A program made the translations under genes and the position numbers. Below the pieces are notes generated by a model. The model was given only the letters and a program-made list of their open reading frames with translations, did not search any database and was not told the DNA's origin. This document shows, piece after piece, positions 36,799 through 45,033 of a DNA stretch of 64,000 nucleotides. Origin of the DNA: CADEDH01 sp047974625 (GTDB taxonomy: Bacteria; Actinomycetota; Acidimicrobiia; Acidimicrobiales; SZUA-35); assembly GCA_047974625.1 (NCBI GenBank), contig JBKECK010000045.1, forward strand, positions 1-64,000. The letters are read 5' to 3'. Positions within the stretch are counted from its first letter, which is position 1. Each line of letters starts with the position of its first letter.

Positions 36799-39700
36799 AC
36801 CTGGGCCCGCTCTCGCTGATCATGGTCGGCGGTGAACGCCGCCCCGTCCCCGTCGTCATCCCCTACCCGGGGGGTGTCCCCGTCCGGTCCGCGGCCGTTG
36901 GCCGCTCCCCCCTCGGAGGGCTCCTCGCCGCCCTTGTCGGCGCCCGCTCCGCCCTCGTCGAGGTCGGAGAGCAGGGAATCGGGGTTGATGCCGAGAGCCT
37001 GCTGCAACTGGTCGGCGTCGAGGTCGCCGATGGAGCTCGACTTGGGGAGCACCATGTCGGCGATCTGCCGTTTTCCGGCCACCACCTGTTCGACCCGCTC
37101 GTCCACGGTGCCGGGGCAGACCAGGCGGTGGCAGATGACGGTGCTCGTCTGCCCGATCCGCCAGACCCGGTCACGGGCCTGGTCCTCGACGGCCGGGTTC
37201 CACCAGCGGTCGTAGAGGACGACATGGCTGGCCGCGGTGAGGTTGAGCCCGGTGCCCCCCGCCTTGAGCGACAGGACCATGGCCCCGGCCCCGGTGGTGG
37301 CCTGGAAATCGGCCACCATCTTGTCCCGGGCGCCGCGGCTGAGGCCACCGTGGTAGCAGGAGATCGGCCGGCCGGTCCGCTCGGTCAGGTACTCGGCTAG
37401 GCGCTCCCCCCACGAGGCGAAGTGGGTGAAGATCAGGACCCGCTCGTCGGCGGCGAAGACGTTATCGACGATCTCGTTCAGCCGGGACAGCTTGCCGGAG
37501 CGGCCGTCCAGGGGGCGATCGTCGTGCTGGTAGGCGGCCGGGTGGTTGCAGATCTGTTTGAGAGCGGTGATGGCGGCCAGGACCGCCCCCTTGGGTTTGG
37601 GTTCGTCCTCCGAGGAGGTCTCGGCCAGGAGACGGTCGAGCACCGCCTGGTACAGGCCGACCTGCTCGGTGGTCATCGAGCACAGGTCGAGCTCGTCGAT
37701 CCGGTCGGGCAGTTCGGCGGCGATGGCCGGTTCCGCCTTGGTCCGGCGGAAGACCAGGATCCCGTTGAGGGCCCGTAGGGCCCGCTCGGCGCCGGCCTTG
37801 GCGTCACCGTTCTGGGACAGCTGGGCGACGAACGCGGCCCGGGGGCCAACCAGGCCGGGGTTGACGTAGTCCATGATGGCCCACAGGTCACCCAGGCCGT
37901 TCTCGATCGGGGTGCCGGTCAGGGCCAGTCGGGTCCGGGCCTCGATCCGGCGGATCTGCTGGGCCGTCTCCGACGACGGGTTCTTGATCGCCTGGGCCTC
38001 GTCGAGGACGATCTTGTCCCACCCGACCTTGGCCAGCGGTTCGACGTCACGGACCGCGGTGCCGTAGGTGGTGATGACCAGATCCGCGGTGCGGGCCATG
38101 GCCGGGATGTCGGCCCCTTCCGACCGGTTGGGGCCGTGGTGGACGATGACCTCCAGGTCGGGGACGAACCGGGCGGCCTCGGCCGCCCAGTTGCCGACCA
38201 CGGCCGGAGGGGCAATCACCAGGGACGGTCCGTCGCCGAGGCTGGCGCTGATGTGGGCCAGCACCGTCGGTGTCTTGCCCAGTCCCATGTCGAGGGCCAG
38301 GCAACCGCCGAGGCCGGCCGAGTCGAGGAATCCGAGCCAGGCCCGGGCGTCGGCCTGGTAGGAGCGCAGCTCGCCCTCGAAACCCTCGGGACGGGTGGAC
38401 GGGTCCTCGGGGAGATCCGAGGCGCTGCGGAGCAGGTCGGCGGCCCAGCCCTGACCGGCGATGGAGATCCCGCCGGAGAACGGCGAACCGTCGAGCCCGA
38501 GCACGTGGCGCAGCATGTCGGCGCCGGTCAGGCGGGTCTGGTCGGCCCGTTCGGCCAGGGCGGCGGCCGCCTCGGCCAGGTCGGTCTGGTCGAGCTCCAC
38601 CCACCGGCCCCGGGACCGGACCAGGGGCCGGGCCTCGGAGGCCAGTTCGGCAACATCGTCGGCGGTCAGTTCGATGTCGTCGAACACGACCGACCAGCGG
38701 ACATTGGCCAGCTGTTGGGCTCCGACCTTCGATTCGTGGGTCGGTTCCGAGGTGAGCCGCAACGCCGGGCTGGGTTTGCGCCGCGACAGGGCGGGGGCTC
38801 GGACCTCGAACCCGGCCGCCTGCAGCACCGCACCGCTCTCCGTCATCAACTTCCAAGCCTCGTCCTGGCTGAGGATGACCTCGCCCCGGCGGCGGGCCCC
38901 CGGACGGAGCAGCTCCGGGTACAGGCGTTCCAGGCGGACCAGCTCCTGTTCCACCTCCTTGCGGCGGGCCGACGGGGAGTTGACGATCACCTGTTCGACA
39001 GGCAGGAGCTGATGGTCGGCGTTGGGGGCGAGGACGGCCAGGTACCAGGCCCCGACGTCGTCGGGGGGGTCGAGCTGCAGTACGAGTGGTGCACTGGCCA
39101 CCCCGGCCACCGGGCGGGCCCACTGGTCGAGGCGGCGGCCGAGCTCCGAGGCCAGACGGCTGGGGGCGTCGAACGGTTCACCATCGAGCTGGGCCAGGAA
39201 GGCCTCGGCGACGTCCGCCTTGGAGTTGGGGTCCGGCGGGGCGGCCGGTACGTCCAGCCGGGAGGCCGCCTCGGCGCAGATGGCGGTGATGAGGTCGCCC
39301 AGGATGGCCATGGTCATGGCCTTCGGGTCCGGCCGCTTCTCCACGGCCGACACCGAGCCGGGCAGGGCGGCGACCAGGGCAGAGAACTCGGCGTCGTCGA
39401 TCAGGGCCGGCGCCCACCGGACCGCGAACGGGGAGCGGTCGCCCTTGGTCGACCCCCCGTCGCCGGGGCGCCGGGTCTTCTTGAGTTGGGGTAGGACCCG
39501 GCCCTGGGCCACGAGCCGCACGGCCAGGCTGGTGACCAGCCCGATCCAGGTGACACCGGCCCCGACGGGCTCGTCGCCGACGGTGCGGGGCAGGGACACC
39601 AGCCACCCCAGGCTCGATTCGAGGGGGACGCTGACCGCGTCGGCCCGGCCCCCGCCCGGGATCTTCACCGGACTGTGGGTCTCCCAGACCAGGTTGTCGC

Positions 39701-40103
39701 CGCCGACGGCCTTCAGCCGGGTGGCCACCTCATCGGCCGACTCCGGAGGGGCGTTGTGGCCGGCCGACCAGGCCACGACCCGCCCGGGGATCCACGACAG
39801 CTGGAGGTTGGCGTCGCCCGTCTCGGGGGCCGGCTCGGCCGGCCGGCCCGCCCGGGGCTCCTCGTTCCTCGTCTCGGCGGGACCGACGAGCTCGTTGAGC
39901 ACCTCGTCGATCCGGCTCACGTCGGCCTCGAAATCGGCGAGGACCACGGACCGTTCCGGGCCCTTGACCTGCTGGGTCACGGCCTCGAGCGCCGCCGCGG
40001 CTTCGTCGTACAGCCGGAAGAGGGCGGCCGTCCAGCTCTGCCGGTCGGCCTCGAGCAGGTGGACGTCCTCATCGGAGGCGATCCCGTCGAGATGGGACTG
40101 CAC
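36795..40103 (-). CDS. SNF2-family DNA helicase/translocase
   Basis: 1102 residues. An N-terminal helical region and about 480 residues of SNF2-associated sequence lead to the motor: motif I CLALDMGLGKTPTVLAH, motif II VLDEAQAIKNPSS, motif III LALTGTPIENGLGDLW, motif V LSLKAGGTGLNLTAAS and motif VI DRVWRIGQTSTV. The C-terminus is acidic (GGAGADKGGEEPSEGG). This arrangement is the actinobacterial HelZ-like type, of unclear role in DNA repair or transcription. The start is doubtful: GTG 40103 has no ribosome site, and protein-like sequence (SSGRIDAARLYDAV) continues upstream to a TGA. Confidence 0.88.
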   Translation of the reverse strand: MQSHLDGIASDEDVHLLEADRQSWTAALFRLYDEAAAALEAVTQQVKGPERSVVLADFEADVSRIDEVLNELVGPAETRNEEPRAGRPAEPAPETGDANLQLSWIPGRVVAWSAGHNAPPESADEVATRLKAVGGDNLVWETHSPVKIPGGGRADAVSVPLESSLGWLVSLPRTVGDEPVGAGVTWIGLVTSLAVRLVAQGRVLPQLKKTRRPGDGGSTKGDRSPFAVRWAPALIDDAEFSALVAALPGSVSAVEKRPDPKAMTMAILGDLITAICAEAASRLDVPAAPPDPNSKADVAEAFLAQLDGEPFDAPSRLASELGRRLDQWARPVAGVASAPLVLQLDPPDDVGAWYLAVLAPNADHQLLPVEQVIVNSPSARRKEVEQELVRLERLYPELLRPGARRRGEVILSQDEAWKLMTESGAVLQAAGFEVRAPALSRRKPSPALRLTSEPTHESKVGAQQLANVRWSVVFDDIELTADDVAELASEARPLVRSRGRWVELDQTDLAEAAAALAERADQTRLTGADMLRHVLGLDGSPFSGGISIAGQGWAADLLRSASDLPEDPSTRPEGFEGELRSYQADARAWLGFLDSAGLGGCLALDMGLGKTPTVLAHISASLGDGPSLVIAPPAVVGNWAAEAARFVPDLEVIVHHGPNRSEGADIPAMARTADLVITTYGTAVRDVEPLAKVGWDKIVLDEAQAIKNPSSETAQQIRRIEARTRLALTGTPIENGLGDLWAIMDYVNPGLVGPRAAFVAQLSQNGDAKAGAERALRALNGILVFRRTKAEPAIAAELPDRIDELDLCSMTTEQVGLYQAVLDRLLAETSSEDEPKPKGAVLAAITALKQICNHPAAYQHDDRPLDGRSGKLSRLNEIVDNVFAADERVLIFTHFASWGERLAEYLTERTGRPISCYHGGLSRGARDKMVADFQATTGAGAMVLSLKAGGTGLNLTAASHVVLYDRWWNPAVEDQARDRVWRIGQTSTVICHRLVCPGTVDERVEQVVAGKRQIADMVLPKSSSIGDLDADQLQQALGINPDSLLSDLDEGGAGADKGGEEPSEGGAANGRGPDGDTPRVGDDDGDGAAFTADHDQRERAQV

Positions 40104-40323
40104 AGCGTCGTAGAGGCGGGCGGCGTCGATCCGCCCGCTGGAGATGTTCGCGGCAGAAATCGGTCAGCTCCGTCCTGGTTGGAACCTGGTGGGGGTGTGC
40201 CGGGTCATGGGTGCTCTCGCGGGATGCCGGGTACTGGGGCGGCGGCCCAGGACGCGCGGCCCCGGTGTCGTGGCCATCGTGTCCCGTACCGTTGGTCGGA
40301 AACTCGGGTGAGTCGCCTTCCTG

Positions 40324-40435
40324 CTGGATGACCCTGTGGGTCATCGTGCTCCTGGATGACCCCTGTGGGTCATCGTGCTCCTGGATGACCCCTGTGGGTC
40401 ATCGTGCTGCTCTGTGGTGACCCGCTCGGGTCACC
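40324..40435. repeat. Array of four self-complementary hairpin repeats
   Basis: Three tandem units (28, 29 and 29 bp, at 40324, 40352 and 40381) each contain GATGACCC-loop-GGGTCATC. The perfect 8-bp stems are at 40327-40345, 40355-40374 and 40384-40403, with loops of TGT, CTGT and CTGT. A fourth stem at 40416-40435 reads GGTGACCC-GCTC-GGGTCACC: a paired change on both arms keeps the hairpin. It sits between the helicase start and the 40650 gene. Confidence 0.9.
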
Positions 40436-40547
40436 GGGGCTGGCCCCGCCGTGGGCCCTTCCTCACAGTGCCCACCCGCGGGCCATGGTCGCGGGCAACG
40501 GACCCTGAAATCACGGGGTCACGGCACCGGCCAGGTGCGGAGTGGGG

Positions 40548-40574
40548 ACCGGAAAATCCATCGGATCTTCCGGT
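40548..40574. other. Long near-perfect hairpin upstream of the 40650 gene
   Basis: ACCGGAA (40548-40554) pairs with TTCCGGT (40568-40574), and the inside continues as ATCC-ATC-GGAT with a single A/C mismatch, so 11 of 12 positions pair around a 3-nt loop. About 65 bases before the putative -10 box. The rest of 40104-40637 holds the four-hairpin array and no gene I can support. Confidence 0.75.
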
Positions 40575-40637
40575 GACAATCGTAGCCCTTCCGGATCGAT
40601 TGGCCACTAATCGCCACCGAAATGGCTTCCAGCAGAC

Positions 40638-40649
40638 TACCTTGCGGAC
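40638..40649 (+). promoter_or_regulatory. -10 box TACCTT, leaderless start of the 40650 gene
   Basis: TACCTT (40638-40643) ends six bases before GTG 40650; no Shine-Dalgarno. Confidence 0.5.
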
Positions 40650-41543
40650 GTGGCTGTCCGGATTGTCTCCGCGCTCGTGGCCGTCGGCCTGGTCGTCGGG
40701 GCCGTCGTGGTCCGCCGACAGCTCGACGACGGTGGCATCGCCGCCGACTCGGGCGGGGCCGGCGCAGCGCTCGTGTGCGATCCGCTGGTCGCCGACGCCT
40801 GCCGTCAGCTGGCCGACGCCGCCGGCGTCGGGGAGGTGCGGGTCGAGGAGCCGGGGGTCACGGCGGCCCGCCTGGTCGACGCCGGCTCCGGGGATGCCTT
40901 CCTGTGGGTCACCGATCCGGTGTGGGCGGAGCTGGTGGTAGCCGAGCGCCCCGACCTCACCGTTGACGGGGCGGCCCCGGTGAGCGCGGCCAGTCCCGTC
41001 GAGCTGGTGTCCACCGGTGTCCCCGCCGGGTGCGCGGCCGTGGATTGGGCCTGCCTGGCCTCGGGTGGGTCCGGCACCGTCGTCGGGCTCGACGGCCCGG
41101 ACACCACGCTGGGGATGCTGGCCCGGGCCCAGCTCACCGTGGCCCACTTCGGTACCGCCCAGATCAGCCTGGATCAGGTGCGGGGGCCCGCCTTCTTCGA
41201 CTGGGTCCAGGTCATCGAACCGTCCATCGCCCCCGCCCCGGGCGGACAGACTGCCCTCGATGCCCACCTCACCCGGCGGGGGGCGTTCGACGTGGTTCCG
41301 GCGGTGGGGGCGGACGCCGACGGGCTCGACCGTCCCGGCTACGAGCGGACCGTGCCGGCTGACGGGGGCCCCGACGTGCGGATGGCCGTGATCGCGGTGG
41401 CCGGGGCGGACCGGTCCGACCTCGGCACCGCCCTGGCCCCGGCCCTCACCGCCGAGGGGTGGCAGCCGGGCCCCGGATCGGACGGAACGGGCTTCCCTCC
41501 GGCCGATGTCCTGGTGGAGCTGGACCGCCAGCCATTGGAGTGA
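40650..41543 (+). CDS. Membrane-anchored periplasmic-binding-protein-like protein
   Basis: 297 residues: an N-terminal membrane anchor (IVSALVAVGLVVGAVVV) then an extracytoplasmic domain with four Cys in two near pairs (VCDPLVADACRQL and GCAAVDWACLA). The arrangement resembles type II solute-binding proteins: an early strand-helix, FLWVTDPVWAELVV where a substrate lobe sits, TTLGMLARAQLTVAHFG, and a final strand pair. It reads as a shortened relative of the binding domain in the next gene, but identity is low and this is inference. No transporter genes accompany it. Gap of 68 bases to the next gene, which has its own promoter box. Confidence 0.65.
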   Translation: MAVRIVSALVAVGLVVGAVVVRRQLDDGGIAADSGGAGAALVCDPLVADACRQLADAAGVGEVRVEEPGVTAARLVDAGSGDAFLWVTDPVWAELVVAERPDLTVDGAAPVSAASPVELVSTGVPAGCAAVDWACLASGGSGTVVGLDGPDTTLGMLARAQLTVAHFGTAQISLDQVRGPAFFDWVQVIEPSIAPAPGGQTALDAHLTRRGAFDVVPAVGADADGLDRPGYERTVPADGGPDVRMAVIAVAGADRSDLGTALAPALTAEGWQPGPGSDGTGFPPADVLVELDRQPLE

Positions 41544-41599
41544 TGGCCTGCCGGACGAAGCGTGACCGATGATGAACCGGTAGTGGTGGTCCGGTGGCG

Positions 41600-41611
41600 T
41601 ATCTTGCGGGG
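41600..41611 (+). promoter_or_regulatory. -10 box TATCTT, leaderless start of the 41612 gene
   Basis: TATCTT (41600-41605) ends six bases before ATG 41612. An in-frame GTG at 41594 would place this box inside the coding region, so ATG 41612 is the better start. Confidence 0.55.
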
Positions 41612-43441
41612 ATGCAGGTCTTGAGGAAAACGGGGTCCCGCTGGCTCATGGTGGCCGCGGCCATGGCGATCCTGGTGTCGTGCAGCGGGGACGGGGGCGG
41701 GGACGATGGTGGCGGCACTGCCTTGGGCGATCCCAGGGGTTCCAGCGACTGTACGGCCATCGACATCGTCGTCTCGTCGGAGAAGGCCGACCTGATGACG
41801 ACCCTCGGCCGGGAGTTCAACCGGTCCGGCGCGGCCACCGGCGACGGCACCTGCATCCAGGTCTTCACCAGCGTCATGGCGTCGGGTCAGGCCACGACTC
41901 GCCTGGCCGAGGGCTGGGACCCGGAGTCCGACGGACCGGCCCCCGTTATCTGGTCCCCGGCCTCGTCCACCTGGGGTGCGGTGCTGGGTCAGCGCACCGG
42001 GGGCGCCCCGCTGGTCACCGAAGGGGCGCCGATGATGGTCACCCCCCTGGTGATCGCCATGCCCCGGCCGATGGCTGAGGCCCTCGGTTGGCCGGCCGAA
42101 CCCCTCGGTTGGGCCGACGTGCTGGCCCTGGCCACCAACCCCGACGGGTGGGCCGCCCACGGCCACCCGGAGTGGGGGCCGTTCCGCCTGGGCAAGACCA
42201 ACCCGAACTTCTCCACCAGCGGCCTGGCCGCCCTCATCGCCCAGAACTACGCCGCGGTGGGGAGCTCCACCGATCTGACCGCCCCCGATCTGCTGCGGCC
42301 CGAGGTGGTGGAGTTCGCCCGCGGGGTTGAGTCGTCAGTGGTCCACTACGGGCCGACCACCCTCACCTTCCTGAACAACTGGTACCGGGCCGACCAGCGG
42401 GGGGCCGCCTTGAGCTACGTGTCGGCGGTGGCGGTCGAGGAGAAGTCCGTCATCGACTACAACCGGGGCGACCCCGACGGGGTGGCCGAACCCGGGGAGC
42501 AGGCTCGCCCGCCCCGCGACGAGCTGGTGGCCATCTACCCCGAAGAGGGCACCCTGTACTCCGACAACCCGCTCTACGTTGTCGACGGTGAATGGGTGGA
42601 CGACGCCGAGCGCGAGGCCGCCGAGGTGTACATCGAATTCCTCCAGCAGCCCGACGTCCAGCAGCGGGCCTTGGAGTACGGCTTCCGGCCCGGCAACCCC
42701 GAGGTACCGCTCGGGGCGCCGATCGAGTCGGCCAACGGGGTGGATCCGGGCCAGCCGTCGACCCTGCTCCCGGTGCCCGAACCGTCCGTGGTGGCCGCCC
42801 TGCTCGATGCCTGGGACCAGCAGCGGCGACCCTCGACGATCACCCTGCTGGTCGACGTGTCCGGGTCGATGGGCGAGGTCGCAGACCCCGAATCCGGTGC
42901 GACCAAGTTGGACCTGGCCAAGACGGCGGTCCTCTCGTCGCTCGACCTGGTGGCCCCCACCGACCAGGTCCGGATCGTCACCTTCACCACCGACCCGGCC
43001 AGCGGAGCCCCCCTGGTCACCGAACTGGTCCCGGCCGGAGCCGTGGGCGACCAGCGGGCCGTGATCGAGCAGCGGGTCCAGGGTCTCGTCCCCGTGGCCG
43101 GCACCCCCCTGTACATCGCCCTGTCGGACGTGTTCACCGCCTCCACCGCGGCCTACGACCCGGCCCGGATCAACGGCATCATCATCCTGTCCGACGGCCT
43201 CAACGAGGACGGCGACTTCGGTGACGATCCCGCCCAACTGCAGGAGCTGGTCGGGACCCTGTCGGCGTCGAGCGAGGGGATCGGCGCCCGTCCGGTGCGG
43301 GTGTTCCCCGTGGCCTACGGGGGCGACGCCGACCGGCTCGTGTTGGAGACGATCGCCGAGGCCAGCGCGGCCGAGGTCTACGAGGCCACCGACCCGCGCA
43401 CGATCCAGCAGGTTTTCGCCGATGTCATCTCCAACTTCTGA
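41612..43441 (+). CDS. Lipoprotein fusing a solute-binding domain to a von Willebrand A domain
   Basis: 609 residues. The signal peptide ends in lipobox LVSC (residues 20-23) followed by an Asp/Gly linker. The binding-protein domain (about 40-390) has VIWSPASSTWGAVLGQR, PMMVTPLVIAMPRPMAEAL, WGPFRLGKTNPNFSTSGLAA and FLQQPDVQQRALEYGFRPG, typical of ABC-type II binders. The VWA domain (about 408-609) keeps the MIDAS: LLVDVSGSMGEV, then the threonine in GTPLYIALSDVF and the Asp in IIILSDGLNEDGDFGDD. Such fusions occur in actinobacteria, function unknown; probably displayed outside the membrane and binding a protein partner through metal. The next gene starts inside its last 20 bases. Confidence 0.85.
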   Translation: MQVLRKTGSRWLMVAAAMAILVSCSGDGGGDDGGGTALGDPRGSSDCTAIDIVVSSEKADLMTTLGREFNRSGAATGDGTCIQVFTSVMASGQATTRLAEGWDPESDGPAPVIWSPASSTWGAVLGQRTGGAPLVTEGAPMMVTPLVIAMPRPMAEALGWPAEPLGWADVLALATNPDGWAAHGHPEWGPFRLGKTNPNFSTSGLAALIAQNYAAVGSSTDLTAPDLLRPEVVEFARGVESSVVHYGPTTLTFLNNWYRADQRGAALSYVSAVAVEEKSVIDYNRGDPDGVAEPGEQARPPRDELVAIYPEEGTLYSDNPLYVVDGEWVDDAEREAAEVYIEFLQQPDVQQRALEYGFRPGNPEVPLGAPIESANGVDPGQPSTLLPVPEPSVVAALLDAWDQQRRPSTITLLVDVSGSMGEVADPESGATKLDLAKTAVLSSLDLVAPTDQVRIVTFTTDPASGAPLVTELVPAGAVGDQRAVIEQRVQGLVPVAGTPLYIALSDVFTASTAAYDPARINGIIILSDGLNEDGDFGDDPAQLQELVGTLSASSEGIGARPVRVFPVAYGGDADRLVLETIAEASAAEVYEATDPRTIQQVFADVISNF

Positions 43442-44168
43442 GCTGAGCTTCCGCGACCGGTTCTTCACCCCCGGGGTGTACCGGGCCATGACGTCACCCG
43501 GGGCCAGTCTCGGCGCCGGCGCCGCCGCCGCGGTGGCCATCGTGGCCGGCCTGCCGTTCGCCGCGGCCGGGGCGGCCGCGGCGGCGGTCTGGGGCGCCCG
43601 GGTGCTCATGGCCGTGCCGTCGAATCCGAAACAGGAGCCGATCGACCTATCCGGCCTGGCCGGTCCGTGGCGCTTCGCAGTGGAGCGGGCCATGGCGGCC
43701 CAGAGCCGGTTCGAACAGGTCGTGGTCCGGGCCACCCCGGGCCCGGTGTCCGACCGGTTGGGGGCCATGCGGGCCCGGATCGACGACTGCGTCCACCAGT
43801 CCTACGCCCTGGCCGAGCGGGGCCAGGCCATCGCCACCGCCCGGGCTGGTATCGACGCTGACCGTCTCGACCGGGACATCGCCGCCATCTCGGCCGGTGG
43901 CGAACCCCCAGACGGTTCCTCTCAGGACCAGGCGTTGGCGGCGCTGAGGGCCCAACGGGCCGCCGCCCAGCGGCTCGACGACACCATCACCACCGTGACC
44001 GACCAGCTCACCGTCCTCGACGCCCGTCTCGACGAGCTGGTCGCCCGAGCCCTCGAGCTGTCGGTGGCCTCCCCCGCGGACCCCCGCCTGGCCACCCTGG
44101 ACGACGAGCTGGTTGGGGTGGTCGACGAGCTGGAGGCCCTCCGTCAGGCCATCGAGGAGACGGGCTGA
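43422..44168 (+). CDS. Membrane/coiled-coil protein coupled to the VWA lipoprotein gene
   Basis: 248 residues. A hydrophobic hairpin of two short segments (about 27-62, Ala/Gly-rich: GASLGAGAAAAVAIVAGLP and AAGAAAAAVWGARVLMAVP) is followed by a long charged helical region likely to be coiled coil (RLDDTITTVTDQLTVLDARL, DDELVGVVDELEALRQAI). ATG 43422 overlaps the VWA gene by 20 bases, so it is co-translated. No family recognised. By position it could be the cytoplasmic or membrane scaffold of a three-protein assembly. Confidence 0.75.
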   Translation: MSSPTSELSFRDRFFTPGVYRAMTSPGASLGAGAAAAVAIVAGLPFAAAGAAAAAVWGARVLMAVPSNPKQEPIDLSGLAGPWRFAVERAMAAQSRFEQVVVRATPGPVSDRLGAMRARIDDCVHQSYALAERGQAIATARAGIDADRLDRDIAAISAGGEPPDGSSQDQALAALRAQRAAAQRLDDTITTVTDQLTVLDARLDELVARALELSVASPADPRLATLDDELVGVVDELEALRQAIEETG

Positions 44169-44199
44169 GGCCCAACCTGACCCTGGTCACGGGGTGCAG

Positions 44200-44212
44200 T
44201 AGCGTGCGCCCC
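44200..44212 (+). promoter_or_regulatory. Promoter CTGACC-17-TAGCGT, leaderless start of the SDR gene
   Basis: TAGCGT (44200-44205) ends seven bases before ATG 44213, and CTGACC (44177-44182) lies 17 bases upstream of the box as a -35. Confidence 0.55.
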
Positions 44213-45013
44213 ATGCAGGTGACTGATCGGGTGTGTGTGGTGACGGGCGGGGCCAGCGGCATCGGCCGGGCGATGTGCCGGAGGTTTGCCGCCGACGGGG
44301 CCCGCACCGTGGTGGTGGTCGATCGGGACGCTGACGGGGCCACGGCGGTGGCGGCCGAGGTCGACGGGGTGGCGGTCACCGTCGATCTCGGCGACGGGCT
44401 CGCGGTGGCCGCCGCCTTCGCCGGGGTGGAGGACGACCTCGGTCCCGTCGACGTCCTGTGCAACAACGCCGGCATCGCCTCCGGCGGCGGGGTGCTCGAC
44501 GCCCCGCTCGACGAATGGCAGCGCCAGTGGGACGTCAACCTGATGGCCCACGTCCACGCGGTCCGGGCCCTGCTGCCTGGCATGCTGGCTCGGGGCGAGG
44601 GCCACATCCTCCACACCGCCTCGATGGCGGGGATCCTGTCCACCCACGGCAACGCCGTCTACGCCACCACCAAACACGCCGTGGTCGGCCTGGCCGAGTG
44701 GTTGTCGATCACCTACCACGACCAGGGGATCCGGGTCTACCTACTGGCCCCCCTCGGGGTGCGCACGCCGATGCTGGGCGACCAGGCCGACTCGGAGTGG
44801 GCCCGGGCGGCCGCCGGGTCGATCGTGGAACCCGAGACGGTGGCCGACCAGGTCACCGCCGCCTTCGCCGAGGAGCGGTTCCTGATCCTGACCGATCCGG
44901 TGGCCCAGGATTGGATGACCTTCAAGACCACCGAACTGGAGAAGTGGCTGACCGGGATGCGCAAGCTTCAGCAGCGGCTGGAGGCGGCCGGCGAGGCCGG
45001 GGCGGTGAGCTGA
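44213..45013 (+). CDS. Short-chain dehydrogenase/reductase
   Basis: 266 residues, NAD(P)-dependent Rossmann oxidoreductase. Cofactor loop TGGASGIG (11-18), NNAG at 84-87, catalytic Ser137, Tyr150 and Lys154 (YATTK). The Asp at the end of strand 2 (VVVDRDAD) favours NAD(H). The substrate is not evident; the C-terminal extension (WMTFKTTELEKWLTGM) is typical of SDRs acting on bulky lipids. Confidence 0.9.
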   Translation: MQVTDRVCVVTGGASGIGRAMCRRFAADGARTVVVVDRDADGATAVAAEVDGVAVTVDLGDGLAVAAAFAGVEDDLGPVDVLCNNAGIASGGGVLDAPLDEWQRQWDVNLMAHVHAVRALLPGMLARGEGHILHTASMAGILSTHGNAVYATTKHAVVGLAEWLSITYHDQGIRVYLLAPLGVRTPMLGDQADSEWARAAAGSIVEPETVADQVTAAFAEERFLILTDPVAQDWMTFKTTELEKWLTGMRKLQQRLEAAGEAGAVS

Positions 45014-45033
45014 TCGACCCGCCCCGGCTCCGG

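Noticed and set aside
36795..40103. SNF2 helicase as part of a phage-defence locus
   Set aside because: No methylase, phospholipase-D, nuclease or DUF partner is nearby; neighbours are metabolic genes and one small basic protein.
40069..40344. 91-codon minus-strand frame overlapping the helicase start
   Set aside because: Not convincing as a separate gene; part of it may be the shifted N-terminus of the helicase, so it is kept only as a finding.
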